64,000 bases of DNA from an uncultured Alphaproteobacteria bacterium (GTDB lineage Bacteria; Pseudomonadota; Alphaproteobacteria; SP197), in contig OY282363.1 in the NCBI GenBank assembly GCA_958295695.1, positions 3,290,225-3,354,224 on the forward strand, given 5' to 3'. Positions 26,409 to 35,766 of this stretch are shown one piece after another (positions within the stretch are counted from its first letter, which is position 1; each line of letters starts with the position of its first letter). A program made the translations under genes and the position numbers. The notes beneath the pieces are model-generated. The model had not been told where the DNA came from, did no database searches, and was given only the letters and a program-made list of their open reading frames with translations.

Positions 26409-27677
26409 TCAGCCGGGCGCGGTCCGGAGTCGCGCCAGAGGCCGCTCGTCGATGGGCAGGTGGACGGCCCCGGCGGCCAGCCCCAGGACGACGCTGAGCC
26501 ACCAGACGATGTCGTAGGAGCCGGTCGTGTCGTAGAGCCAGCCGGCGAGCCAGACGCCGACGAAACTGCCGAGCTGGTGGCTCACGAAGACGATGCCGAA
26601 GAGCGTCGCCATCCAGCGCGTCCCGAAGATCTGGGCGACGAGGCCGGTGGTGAGCGGCACGGTGGCGAGCCACAGGAACCCCATGCAGGCGGAGAAGAGG
26701 TAGATCGCGAGCTCCGTCTTCGGCGCCAGCATGAGGCCCGCGACGACCGCCGAGCGGACGAAGTAGATCGCGGCAAGGCTGCGGCGCTTCGACCAGTGCT
26801 GGCCCGCGGCGCCGGCCGCGAGCGAGCCCAGGATGTTGCAGCCGCCGACGATGGCGAGCGCCGTGGCGGCGACGATGGGCGCCAGTCCCTGCTCCGTCAC
26901 GTAGGCCGGGAAGTGGACCGTGATGAAGGCGATCTGGAAGCCGCAGACGAAGAACCCGAGGGTGAGCAGCGCGTAGCCGCGGTGGGCGCGGGCCTCGCGC
27001 AGGGCCTCGACCATGCCCTGGTCGCTCGCGGCCTCGCCGACGCCGACGCCCGCCCGCGGCAGGACGACGGCGAGCGGGATCACCGCGAGCGCCGCGGCGG
27101 CGAGCGCGAGCAGCGCGCCCTGCCAGCCGAACAGGTCGATGGCGAGCTGCGCGTTGGGCGAGAACACGACCTGCCCGAAGGATCCCGCCGCCGTGCCCAG
27201 TCCCAGGACCAGCGAGCGCCGGTGGGGCCCGACGACCCGCGCCATGGCCGCCATGGCGAGCGAGAACGAGGTGAAGGCGATGCCCAGGCCGACCAGGACG
27301 CCGGCGGTCAGATGGAGCAGCCAGCCCGTCTCCACGACGGACATGGCCCAGGTCCCGATGGCGTAGACCGCCGCGCCGAGGACGATCGCGCGCGCGGGTC
27401 CGAAGCGGTCGGCGATCATGCCCGCCACCGGCACGCCCAGGCCCCACAGCAGGTTCTGGATCGCCAGCGCGATCGAGAACGTCTCGCGGCTCCAGGCGCG
27501 CGCCTCGGTCATGGGCTCCAGGAAGAGGCCGAAGACGGAGCGGACGCCGAAGCCGATCATGGCGATGGCGCAGGCGGCCGCGATCACCGTCGCCGGCGTG
27601 CGCCACGATCGCGCGGCGGTCTGGGGCTGGGTCAAGGGGATGACTCTCGAATGCTCGGACGGCCGCGGGGCCGCCAT
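26409..27677 (-). CDS. MFS transporter (oxalate/formate antiporter-like)
   Basis: 422 residues with twelve predicted membrane segments. A-motif-like GMIADRFGPARAIVLGAA after helix 2, and a related loop between helices 8 and 9. Start RSWRTPATVIAAACAIAMIG and FGVRSVFGLFLEPMTE are typical of OFA/monocarboxylate-type MFS carriers. It may move a small organic acid made or used by the adjacent TauD-type enzymes, but the genes converge and are not one operon. Confidence 0.88.
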   Translation of the reverse strand: MAAPRPSEHSRVIPLTQPQTAARSWRTPATVIAAACAIAMIGFGVRSVFGLFLEPMTEARAWSRETFSIALAIQNLLWGLGVPVAGMIADRFGPARAIVLGAAVYAIGTWAMSVVETGWLLHLTAGVLVGLGIAFTSFSLAMAAMARVVGPHRRSLVLGLGTAAGSFGQVVFSPNAQLAIDLFGWQGALLALAAAALAVIPLAVVLPRAGVGVGEAASDQGMVEALREARAHRGYALLTLGFFVCGFQIAFITVHFPAYVTEQGLAPIVAATALAIVGGCNILGSLAAGAAGQHWSKRRSLAAIYFVRSAVVAGLMLAPKTELAIYLFSACMGFLWLATVPLTTGLVAQIFGTRWMATLFGIVFVSHQLGSFVGVWLAGWLYDTTGSYDIVWWLSVVLGLAAGAVHLPIDERPLARLRTAPG

Positions 27678-27728
27678 CCTAGCGGGCGAGGCGGACGATG
27701 GAAGGGGTGGCGCGGCGGGCGATGACGC

Positions 27729-27941
27729 TCAGCCGTCGAGTAGTCGCTTCAGCACCCGGCCCGCGAAACGCGCCGGGTGCTCGCCGGGCTTGCGCTCCCC
27801 GGCGATCTCCTTCGCCTCCCGCGCCTTGCGTTCCAGCACGGGCTTCGCCTTCTCGTCGTACACCTGCCGGGCCTTGGCCCGGACCCTGGGGTCGGCGGCG
27901 GCGCGGCGGGCGACGGAGAAGAGGATTCGGCGCAGCAGCAT
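27729..27941 (-). CDS. Small basic hypothetical protein
   Basis: 70 residues, Arg/Lys/Ala-rich, starting MLLRRILFSVARRAAADPRV. Mostly helical, with no membrane segment. Small proteins of this composition are common in alphaproteobacteria next to housekeeping genes. The gene reads the same way as the aldo/keto reductase, beginning 34 bases past its stop. No function assigned. Confidence 0.6.
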   Translation of the reverse strand: MLLRRILFSVARRAAADPRVRAKARQVYDEKAKPVLERKAREAKEIAGERKPGEHPARFAGRVLKRLLDG

Positions 27942-27975
27942 GACGCTCTTTAGATCGGGAGCGCGGTTTCGGCGT

Positions 27976-28920
27976 TCAAGGACCAGCCAGGGCGGCGATC
28001 TCGGCCCTCTCTTCCGCCGTCATGGGCCAGGCCGTGACGGCCGCCGCGTTGGCCCTGACCTGCTCGGGCCTCGTCGCGCCGCAGATCACGGTGGCCACGG
28101 CCTCGTGGCCCGCGAGCCAGCCGACGGCCAGCTCCAGCAGCGTGTGGCCGCGTTCGGCCGCATAGGCATCGAGCCTCTCGACGCGGTCGAAGTTGGCGTC
28201 CGACAGCATGGCGCCGTAGCGCGCGTCGTCGCCTCCCAGGCGGTCCGACGTCGACGGCGTCCCGCCACGCCGGTACTTGCCCGAAAGCAGGCCCATGGCG
28301 AGCGGGAAATAGGGCATGACGCCCAGACCGAAGCGCCCGGCGGCCGGCACGACCTCGGCTTCCACGCCGCGGGAGAGCAGGCTCCATTCGTTCTGCGCGG
28401 CGACGAAGCCGGGGACGCCGGCGTCCCGCGCCCGCCACGCCGCGTCGGCGATGCGCCAGCCCTCGTAGTTGGAACAGCCGCCGTAGCGGATCTTGCCCTG
28501 GTCGATCAGCCGGTCGAGCGCGTCGAGGGTCTCGGCGAGAGGCGTGCGCGGGTCGGGGGCGTGATGCAGGTAGAGGTCGATGTAGTCGGTCCCCAGCCGC
28601 TTCAGGCTGCCCTCGCACGACCGGACGATGTAGTCGCGGCCGCCGCGCGGGATGTCGCGCCGGTCGCCGGCGAGCTTCATGCCGAACTTCGTGACCACGG
28701 CGACGTGCTGGCGCCGCGCGCCGAGCGCCTTGCCGAGGATGCGCTCCGACGCGCCGTCGTCGTACATGTCGGCGGTGTCGAAGAGCGCGACGCCCGCGTC
28801 GAGCGCGGCGTGCACGACCTTCCGGCCCCGCGCCTCGCCGACCCACCAGCCCAGCGTGTTGCACCCCATGCCCGCGAGCGAGACGAACAGGCCCGAACGG
28901 CCGAAGGTGCGGAACTCCAT
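27976..28920 (-). CDS. Aldo/keto reductase
   Basis: 314 residues from the ATG at 28920 (MEFRTFGRSGLFVSLAGMGC). TIM-barrel NADPH-dependent carbonyl reductase. The catalytic tetrad is visible: D and Y in FDTADMYDDG, K in AVVTKFGMKL and H in DLYLHHAPD. NADPH-binding end near ICGATRPEQV. It resembles the general stress/YajO-like branch; the physiological carbonyl substrate is unknown. The frame continues upstream to 29241, but that part antisenses the Nudix gene and lacks homology. Confidence 0.93.
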   Translation of the reverse strand: MEFRTFGRSGLFVSLAGMGCNTLGWWVGEARGRKVVHAALDAGVALFDTADMYDDGASERILGKALGARRQHVAVVTKFGMKLAGDRRDIPRGGRDYIVRSCEGSLKRLGTDYIDLYLHHAPDPRTPLAETLDALDRLIDQGKIRYGGCSNYEGWRIADAAWRARDAGVPGFVAAQNEWSLLSRGVEAEVVPAAGRFGLGVMPYFPLAMGLLSGKYRRGGTPSTSDRLGGDDARYGAMLSDANFDRVERLDAYAAERGHTLLELAVGWLAGHEAVATVICGATRPEQVRANAAAVTAWPMTAEERAEIAALAGP

Positions 28921-29062
28921 GGCTCGGCCCCCCGTTGCCGGCGCGTAGTTTAGCCCGGCTTTCCCGCCGCGGTCACGGCCCCGGGTCCGAAGACGCGGCG
29001 CGGCCCCCTTGGCGCGGCATCCGGGGGTTCCGCCCGTCGGCGATCCGCTCCAGGCTGTCGCC

Positions 29063-29692
29063 ATGCCCGAGGATTTCCCCTTCACCGACGACCTGCGCGC
29101 CGCCATGGCCGCGCGGCTCGCCGCCTTCGAGCGCAGGCCGCCGGAGGCCGGGGGCCTGAAGCGCGCGGCCGTCGCCGTGGCGGCGGTCGACGACGGCCGG
29201 GGCCGCGCCGCCTTCGTCCTCACCAAGCGGGCGCCACGCATGAAGCGCCACGCGGGCCAGTGGGCGCTGCCGGGCGGACGGCTCGATCCCGGCGAGACGC
29301 CCGAGGAGGCGGCGTTGAGGGAGCTCGGCGAGGAGGTGAACCTGACGATCGCGCCCGGGGCCGTCCTGGGCCGGCTCGACGACTATCCGACCCGCTCGGG
29401 CTATCTCATCGCGCCCGTGGTGGTGTGGGCGGGCGGCGGGGCCGGGCTCGCCGCCAACCCCGGCGAGGTCGCCGCGATCCACCGCGTCCCCTTCCCGGCG
29501 CTGTTCCGGCCCGGCTCGCCCGAGTTCGTCCGGATCCCCGAAAGCGACCGCCCGGTGATCCGCATGCCGCTCGCCGGGTCCAAAATCCACGCGCCGACCG
29601 CCGCGGTGCTCTACCAGTTCCGCGAGGTCGCGCTCGCCGGCCGCGCGACCCGCGTCGCCCACCTGGAGCAGCCGGTGTTCGCGTGGCGGTGA
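29063..29692 (+). CDS. Nudix hydrolase (CoA pyrophosphatase-like)
   Basis: 209 residues from the ATG at 29063. The Nudix box runs GRLDPGETPEEAALRELGEE followed by VNL, so all catalytic Glu are present but the usual Gly after EE-x is Asn. The lead-in LTKRAPRMKRHAGQWALPGG matches the UPF0035-like region of CoA pyrophosphatases. It would hydrolyse a nucleoside diphosphate linked to another moiety. Divergently arranged with the aldo/keto reductase. Confidence 0.9.
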   Translation: MPEDFPFTDDLRAAMAARLAAFERRPPEAGGLKRAAVAVAAVDDGRGRAAFVLTKRAPRMKRHAGQWALPGGRLDPGETPEEAALRELGEEVNLTIAPGAVLGRLDDYPTRSGYLIAPVVVWAGGGAGLAANPGEVAAIHRVPFPALFRPGSPEFVRIPESDRPVIRMPLAGSKIHAPTAAVLYQFREVALAGRATRVAHLEQPVFAWR

Positions 29693-30003
29693 GGAAGTGG
29701 GAGTGTTTGTCGGTTTGTCCCCGAGCGCCGACGCCCGCTCCATTCGCTTGGCTCGGCCCCGTCGCGCTCGGCAACGGTCGGCCGGCTCTGGATATGCGGT
29801 GCGATCTCCTCGTCACGGCGGCCATCGCGCGGCGCAACCGCGACGGGGAGGAGGAGGCCTGAGCGCCGCCGCGGATGAGCGGGCCGCGCCGCCGGTTTGT
29901 CGGCGCACCGCGACAGGCCGAGGCCCGCCGCCTCCGCGGCGCCACGGTCCCGACGGGGACTTCCGGGCCGGAAGCGGCGCCGGACAGCCGGAAACGCGGC
30001 GCG
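29693..30003. other. Intergenic, nothing identified
   Basis: GC-rich spacer between two converging genes. No gene, hairpin with T-run or repeat was recognised. Confidence 0.5.
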
Positions 30004-31653
30004 TCACGTCCGGGCGGCTTCGCCGATGTTGTCGACTCCCCGTTCCTCGAGGACCGTGTTGAGCCAGTTCGGATCCATCTCGGGCACCGAGGACAGCAGA
30101 AGATCGGTGTAGGGGTGATGGGGTGGGGTGAACATGACGTCCTTCGGTCCCTGCTCGACGACGCGGCCCTGCTTCATGACCACGACCTCATCGGCGATCG
30201 AGCGGACCGTCGCGAGATCGTGGGTGATGAACATGTAGGCGAGGTTCAGTTCGTTCTGGAGCCTGTCGAGCAGCCTGAGGATGCCCTCGGCCACCAACTG
30301 GTCGAGCGCGCTCGTCACCTCGTCGCAGATGATGAAGGACGGCTCCGCGGCCAGCGCCCTGGCGATGCCGATCCGCTGCTTCTGCCCGCCGGAGAGTTCG
30401 GGCGGGTAACGGCTGTAGAACTTCGACGGATCGAGCTCGATCAGGTCGAGCAATTCGTCGACGCGGTTCTTCAGCGCCACGCCCTTCAGGCCGCCGTAGA
30501 ACTCCGCCGGCCTGCCGATGATGTCGCTGATCCGGACCTTCGGATTGAGCGCGGTGTCCGCCATCTGGTAGATCATCTGCGCTTGGCGGAGCTGGTCCTT
30601 GGACCGCGCCCGGAAGCTCGCCGGCAGCTCTTCGCCGGCGAAGAGGATGCGCCCCTTCGCCGGCGGCAGAAGACCGGTGATGCAACGGGCGGCGGTCGAC
30701 TTCCCGGACCCCGATTCCCCGACGACGGCGACCGTCATGCCGGCGTGGACGTCGAAGGAAACATCCTCGAGGACCCTGGTCGCGCCATAGGAGGCGTCGA
30801 TACGGTCGACGGAGACGATCGGGATCGCGTCGCCGTCCGGCCTCGACTTCTGCGGACGCTGGAAGCTGCGGACCGCCCACAGGGTCTTGGTGTAATCCTC
30901 CCGCGGGCTTTCCAGCATGGTCCTGGTGTCCGCCTCCTCGACCTCGTCGCCCTTGAGCAGCACCTTGATGAGGTCGGCCATCTGCGCGACGACGGCGAGA
31001 TCGTGGGTGATGTAGATCGCGGCGGTGTTGAACTGGTCGACGATGTCGCGGATCGCCGCCAGGACCTCGATCTGGGTGGTGACGTCGAGCGCCGTGGTGG
31101 GCTCGTCGAAGATGATGAGATCGGGCCGGCACGCCATCGCCATCGCCGTCATCGCCCGCTGCAGCTGGCCGCCCGACACCTGGTGCGGATACCGGAAACC
31201 GATCTCCCTGGGGTTGGGAAGCCGCAGACGCTCGTAGAGCTCCATCGCGTCTTCCTGGCTCTCCATGCGCTTGCGGATGCGGTAGTGGACAGGCGCTTCC
31301 GTGTGCTGGTCGATGAGCTTGTGGGCGGGATTGAACGACGCCGCGGCGGACTGGGCGACATAGGCGACGCGCGACCCCCGCAGCACGCGGCGGTCGGCCT
31401 CCGGCGTCGTCGTCAGCTCCATCCCGTCGAACTCGACCGATCCTCCGGAGATGCGGCAACCGTCCCGGGCGAATCCCATCGCGGCCAGCCCGATAGTCGA
31501 CTTTCCGGCGCCCGATTCGCCGATCAGTCCGAGAACCTCGCCGCGATGCAGCGTCAGGTCCACGCCGTGGACGATCTCGACCCATTTCTCGTCCGCGTAG
31601 CCTTCGATCCGGAGGCCCTCGATCTTGAGAAGCACTTTCCTGTCGTTCGCCAT
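30004..31653 (-). CDS. Dipeptide-type ABC importer, fused double ATP-binding protein (DppD-DppF-like)
   Basis: 549 residues with two complete ABC domains. First: Walker A GESGAGKST (about 45-53), signature VSGGQLQRA, Walker B LIIFDEPTTALD. Second: Walker A GESGSGKST (about 326-334), signature LSGGQKQRI, Walker B FIICDEVTSALD. The C-terminal oligopeptide-transporter extension HPYTDLLLSSVP is at the end. It powers uptake by the two permeases upstream. Start ATG at 31653, five bases after the permease stop. Fused DppDF ATPases are known in this family. Confidence 0.95.
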   Translation of the reverse strand: MANDRKVLLKIEGLRIEGYADEKWVEIVHGVDLTLHRGEVLGLIGESGAGKSTIGLAAMGFARDGCRISGGSVEFDGMELTTTPEADRRVLRGSRVAYVAQSAAASFNPAHKLIDQHTEAPVHYRIRKRMESQEDAMELYERLRLPNPREIGFRYPHQVSGGQLQRAMTAMAMACRPDLIIFDEPTTALDVTTQIEVLAAIRDIVDQFNTAAIYITHDLAVVAQMADLIKVLLKGDEVEEADTRTMLESPREDYTKTLWAVRSFQRPQKSRPDGDAIPIVSVDRIDASYGATRVLEDVSFDVHAGMTVAVVGESGSGKSTAARCITGLLPPAKGRILFAGEELPASFRARSKDQLRQAQMIYQMADTALNPKVRISDIIGRPAEFYGGLKGVALKNRVDELLDLIELDPSKFYSRYPPELSGGQKQRIGIARALAAEPSFIICDEVTSALDQLVAEGILRLLDRLQNELNLAYMFITHDLATVRSIADEVVVMKQGRVVEQGPKDVMFTPPHHPYTDLLLSSVPEMDPNWLNTVLEERGVDNIGEAART

Positions 31654-31658
31654 GCCGG

Positions 31659-32720
31659 TTACTCCTTCAGTCCGGACGAGCGGAACAGCATCCAGTCGAC
31701 CACGAAATTGACCGACACGGTCAGGAGCGCGATCGCGGCCGCGGGGATCAGGGGCGTGATCTCGCCGAACGAGATCAGGGTCGCGTTCTCGCGGACCATC
31801 GATCCCCAGTCCGCCGTGGGCGGCTGGACGCCGAGGCCCAGGAACGAAAGTCCCGCCACGAGGAGGAACACGAAACAGAACTCCAGCCCGAACTCGGCGA
31901 TGAGCGGCGCGGTCGAATTCGGCAGGATCTCCTTGCGGATGAGATACCACATGCCCTCGCCGCGAAGGCCCGCGGCCTCGATGTAGTCCATGACCACGAC
32001 GTTGCCCGCCACCGCGCGCGTGAGGCGGAACACGCGGGGCGCGTAGATGAGGCCGATGATGATGACGAGGATGACGAGGTTCGTGCCGAAGATGCTGAGC
32101 AGCAGCAGGGCGAAGATCAATCCGGGGATCGACATGACGACATCGATCACGCGGCCCATGAACTGGTCGAACCAGCCGCCCTTGACGGCCGCGACCATGC
32201 CGAGGAGCACGCCGATCACGAAGGCCAGCGCGGTCGCGACCAACGCCAGGCCGACCGTGTTCCGGGCGCCGTAGACGAGGCGGCTGAACATGTCGCGGCC
32301 GAGCTGGTCGGCGCCCAGGAGCATGACCTCGTCGGGCGGCGCGAAGGCCTGGGAGATCACGTCCGACTCGCCGAACGGCGCGATCGCCGGCGCGAAAATC
32401 CCCAGGACCGCGTAGGTGAAGATGACGAACATGCCGAACGACGCCGTCAGCGGCGCGGTGCGCAGGACCTTGGCGGTCTGGGCGCCGGAAACGATGACGA
32501 GGAACTCGCGGAACGCATAGGCCGTCCCTCCGGCGAGGGCGAGCAGCCCCGCCGCGATCGTCACGGCCCACAGCGCGTCCTGGCCGCCGACGATCCCCAT
32601 GACGAACGACGCCAGCGTCAGCGAGAACAGCACGAGGAAGATTTCCCGCTTCTTGAAATAGGCGGCCAGGCACGATCCGCCGATCAGGAGGGCGTAGTAG
32701 CCGATGACGAAGTAGTTCAT
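31659..32720 (-). CDS. Dipeptide-type ABC importer permease (DppC-like)
   Basis: 353 residues from the ATG at 32720. It has three extra N-terminal membrane segments (about 1-80) before the standard OppC_N and BPD_transp_1 region. LLGADQLGRDMFSRLVYGAR is the typical DppC entry, and the EAA loop is YIEAAGLRGEGMWYLIRKEI. It forms the channel with the DppB-like subunit. The N-terminal extension is longer than in classical DppC (about 300 residues). Eleven bases from the upstream permease stop. Confidence 0.93.
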   Translation of the reverse strand: MNYFVIGYYALLIGGSCLAAYFKKREIFLVLFSLTLASFVMGIVGGQDALWAVTIAAGLLALAGGTAYAFREFLVIVSGAQTAKVLRTAPLTASFGMFVIFTYAVLGIFAPAIAPFGESDVISQAFAPPDEVMLLGADQLGRDMFSRLVYGARNTVGLALVATALAFVIGVLLGMVAAVKGGWFDQFMGRVIDVVMSIPGLIFALLLLSIFGTNLVILVIIIGLIYAPRVFRLTRAVAGNVVVMDYIEAAGLRGEGMWYLIRKEILPNSTAPLIAEFGLEFCFVFLLVAGLSFLGLGVQPPTADWGSMVRENATLISFGEITPLIPAAAIALLTVSVNFVVDWMLFRSSGLKE

Positions 32721-32731
32721 GGCCCGCCCCC

Positions 32732-33688
32732 CTACTTCGGGTGACGCAGGCGCGGGTTCGTGAGGATCGCCCCCACGTCCGCGGCCAGGTTGAGCAGGAT
32801 GAAGGTCGCCGCGAAGATCAGGCAGCAGGCCTGGACCACGGGAAAGTCGCGCTTCGTCACCGCGTCCACCAGCAACTGGCCGATGCCCGGATAGACAAAC
32901 ACCACCTCGACCAGGACGACGCCGGTGATCAGGTAGGCGAGGTTGAGGGCGACCACGTTGATGATGGGCGCCCAGGCGTTCGGCAGCGCATGCCTTGCGA
33001 TCACCTTCCAGGCGGGGGTCCCCTTGAGCCGGGCCATCTCGATGTACGGGGAGGCCAGCAGGTTGATGATGGCCGCGCGCGTCATGCGCATCATGTGCGC
33101 CACGACCACCAGGACCATCGTCAGGGCCGGCAGGAAGGTGCGATCCAGAAGCTCGATGAACGTGAGGTCGTCGCTCAACTTGGCGATCGCGGGGAACATC
33201 CCGGTCTTGACCGAGAGGTAGAGGATCAGGATGTATCCGAGAAAGAATTCCGGGGACGAGATCGACGTCAGGGTCGCGACATTGGCGACGCGGTCGAACA
33301 GGGAGTTGCGCAGGAGCGCCACGATGACGCCGAGAACGATGGCGACCGGGACCGCGATGACCGCGGCGTAGGCGGCGAGGAACAGGGTGTTGGCGAACCG
33401 GGGCGCGATCACGTCGGTGACCGGCGATTGCGTCAGCAGGGAGACGCCGAAGTCGCCGACGACGGCTCCCGAAAGCCAGTCCACGTAGCGCACCGGCGCC
33501 GACCGGTCGAGGCCCAGCTCCGTGCGCAACGCCCTGAGGTTCTCCTCGGTCGCGCCCTGTCCCAGGACGGCCTGCGCGATATCCCCCGGCAGCAGCTCCA
33601 CGGCGCCGAAGATCAGGACGGATATCACGAGCAGCGTCAGCAACCCCAAGCCGAGACGCGTGAGGATGATGCGTGTCACGTCGCCCAT
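32732..33688 (-). CDS. Dipeptide-type ABC importer permease (DppB-like)
   Basis: 318 residues with six membrane segments. Typical DppB N-terminus VTRIILTRLGLGLLTLLVIS, then LPGDIAQAVLG. EAA loop YIEMARLKGTPAWKVIARHA. Excellent Shine-Dalgarno (GGGAGG) before the ATG at 33688. First gene of the minus-strand import operon, divergent from the binding protein at 33874. The shared upstream region, 33689-33873, should hold both promoters. Confidence 0.94.
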   Translation of the reverse strand: MGDVTRIILTRLGLGLLTLLVISVLIFGAVELLPGDIAQAVLGQGATEENLRALRTELGLDRSAPVRYVDWLSGAVVGDFGVSLLTQSPVTDVIAPRFANTLFLAAYAAVIAVPVAIVLGVIVALLRNSLFDRVANVATLTSISSPEFFLGYILILYLSVKTGMFPAIAKLSDDLTFIELLDRTFLPALTMVLVVVAHMMRMTRAAIINLLASPYIEMARLKGTPAWKVIARHALPNAWAPIINVVALNLAYLITGVVLVEVVFVYPGIGQLLVDAVTKRDFPVVQACCLIFAATFILLNLAADVGAILTNPRLRHPK

Positions 33689-33873
33689 GCGGTCCTCCCG
33701 GGGCGTCGCCCGCGGCGGGAGAGCGCACGCGCGGGTGGCGGAGCGGCCTTGCGCCGCGACAGCCCATCGTTCAAGATCGCGGACGAAAACGACGCGCTGG
33801 GAAGTCTTCTCGACATCGTCATCCGGCTTTTTCCATGCGCCGCATGCTAACAAACGAGGGAGGTTCATCAACC

Positions 33874-35481
33874 ATGTCTTCAACCGGGCAACGCGACCTG
33901 CTCGAGCGCATCGTCAACGCCGGCAGGCGAAACAGGATCTCCCGCCGGGATTTCATGGCCGAGGCGACGGCCGCGGGCCTGACGATCGCCGCGGCGTCCT
34001 CGCTCTGGGCCGAAAACGCCGCGGCGGACACGCCCCAGAGCGGCGGAACCTTCCGGCTGGGGCTTCACGACGGCAACACCGCCGACACGCTCGATCCGGG
34101 CAAGTACCAGAGCGTGAGCGAGATCCAGCTGGCCCATTCCATCCGGAGCTATCTCACCGAGATCACGGCCGACAACGGGCTCGGCGGCGACATGGCCGAC
34201 GCATGGAGCGCGACGCCGGACGCCAAGGTCTGGACGTTCGAATTGAACCCGGACGCGACGTTCCACGACGGCCGCAAGTTCACGGCCAGGGACGCCGTCG
34301 CCTCCCTCAACCATCATCGCGGCGACGACACGACATCGGCCGCCAAGCCCCTTCTCGTCAATGTCACCGATGTCAGGGCCGACGGCGACCATACCATCGT
34401 CATCGAGCTCGACCAGGGGTTCGCCGATCTGCCCTGGGTGATGACGGACTATCACCTGACCATGCTGCCGGCGACGGACGACGGCGCGATCGAGTGGGAA
34501 AGCGGCGTCGGCGGCGGCCCCTACCGGATCGTGGAGAACGATCCCGGCGTCGGCGCCAAGCTCGAGCGCCACGAAGGCTGGCACCGGGAAGGCGCGTACT
34601 TCGACGGCGTCGAAATCACCATCCTCAACGACCCGAACGCCCGGCAGACCTCGCTGATCACCGGCGACGTGGACGCCATCTCGTCGGTCGACCTCAAGAC
34701 GCTGACCCTGCTCGGCCGGGATCCCAATATCGAGATCGACAACGTGCCCAGCGGTTCGGCCATCACCCTGCCGATGTTCTGCGACCATCCGCCCTTCGAC
34801 AACGTGGACGTCCGGCTCGCGCTGAAGCTCGCGATCGACCGCGAGGAGATCGTGGAGAAGATCCTGTTCGGAACGGGAACCCCGGGCAACGACTTCCACG
34901 TCTCTCCGAACATGCCGTACTGGCCGGACATCGAGCAGCGCACGTACGATCCGGACCGGGCCAGACACCACCTCAAGCAGGCCGGCATGGAGTCCCTCAG
35001 CGTCGAGCTTTCCGCCGCCGACAGCGTCCTTCCCGGCGCCGTCGACATGGTCGTGCTCTACAGCGAGCAGGCCAAGAAGGCCGGCATCGACATCGCGCCC
35101 GTGCGCGAGCCCAACGACGGCTACTGGGCGGATGTCTGGCTGAAGAAGCCCTTCGTGTTCGTCAAGTGGGGCGCGCGTCCGACGCCCGACAACATGTTCA
35201 CGCTGGCGTACAAGGACGACGCGCCCTGGAACGAGGCGCATTGGCAAAACGAGCGCTTCAACGACTTGCTGCTGCTGGCCAAGGCCGAGCTCGACGAGAC
35301 GTTGCGCGCCGAGATGTACCGCGAGATGTGCCAGCTCGCGCGCGACGACGGCGGCACCATCATCCCGCTGTTCGTGAACTTCGTGTACGCGCGCCGCAGC
35401 AACGTGCGGCACGGTCCGAGCGTGGCGGCGAGCTGGGAGTGCGACGGCGCCCGGTCGGCCCATCGCTGGTGGTTCGCGTGA
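33874..35481 (+). CDS. Dipeptide-type ABC importer substrate-binding protein, Tat-exported
   Basis: 535 residues, SBP_bac_5 family. A twin-arginine signal is clear: NRISRRDFMAEATAAGLTIA (about 23-42), then the mature part from about ADTPQSGGTFRLG. Family motifs include WTFELNPDATFHDGRKFTARD and VRLALKLAIDREEIV. It binds a peptide, opine or similar ligand in the periplasm. Start ATG at 33874 after GGGAGG. Tat export suggests it folds before export. Transcribed divergently from the permease/ATPase operon. Confidence 0.95.
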   Translation: MSSTGQRDLLERIVNAGRRNRISRRDFMAEATAAGLTIAAASSLWAENAAADTPQSGGTFRLGLHDGNTADTLDPGKYQSVSEIQLAHSIRSYLTEITADNGLGGDMADAWSATPDAKVWTFELNPDATFHDGRKFTARDAVASLNHHRGDDTTSAAKPLLVNVTDVRADGDHTIVIELDQGFADLPWVMTDYHLTMLPATDDGAIEWESGVGGGPYRIVENDPGVGAKLERHEGWHREGAYFDGVEITILNDPNARQTSLITGDVDAISSVDLKTLTLLGRDPNIEIDNVPSGSAITLPMFCDHPPFDNVDVRLALKLAIDREEIVEKILFGTGTPGNDFHVSPNMPYWPDIEQRTYDPDRARHHLKQAGMESLSVELSAADSVLPGAVDMVVLYSEQAKKAGIDIAPVREPNDGYWADVWLKKPFVFVKWGARPTPDNMFTLAYKDDAPWNEAHWQNERFNDLLLLAKAELDETLRAEMYREMCQLARDDGGTIIPLFVNFVYARRSNVRHGPSVAASWECDGARSAHRWWFA

Positions 35482-35487
35482 GGCGCT

Positions 35488-35504
35488 GAACGCCGACGGC
35501 GTTC
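35488..35504 (+). terminator. Possible terminator hairpin after the binding-protein gene
   Basis: GAACGCC-GAC-GGCGTTC, a perfect 7-bp stem with a three-base loop, seven bases after the stop codon. No T-run follows, so termination strength is uncertain. The region 35505-35766 has no other identified feature. Confidence 0.4.
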
Positions 35505-35766
35505 GGGAGAATCTCGGGGGCCGAACCGGGGCGCGGACATCCCGGCCCGGCCCTTGCCGCTCGCGGCGACCGCCCCTTCGATTATGCCGCCTTCGGCGGC
35601 TACCCGGGGTGAGGGTGGGGTTGGGCAAGAGCGCGAACGAACACCCCTCGTCCCGAGCAGGTCCCGAAAGGACCGTATCGAGGGACGGACCCGTCCCATG
35701 GCTTGCTCGTCGCTCGTGGGCCGCGGGCGCGTTCCCGGAGCGGTTCCGGCAAAACCGGAACCGCTT

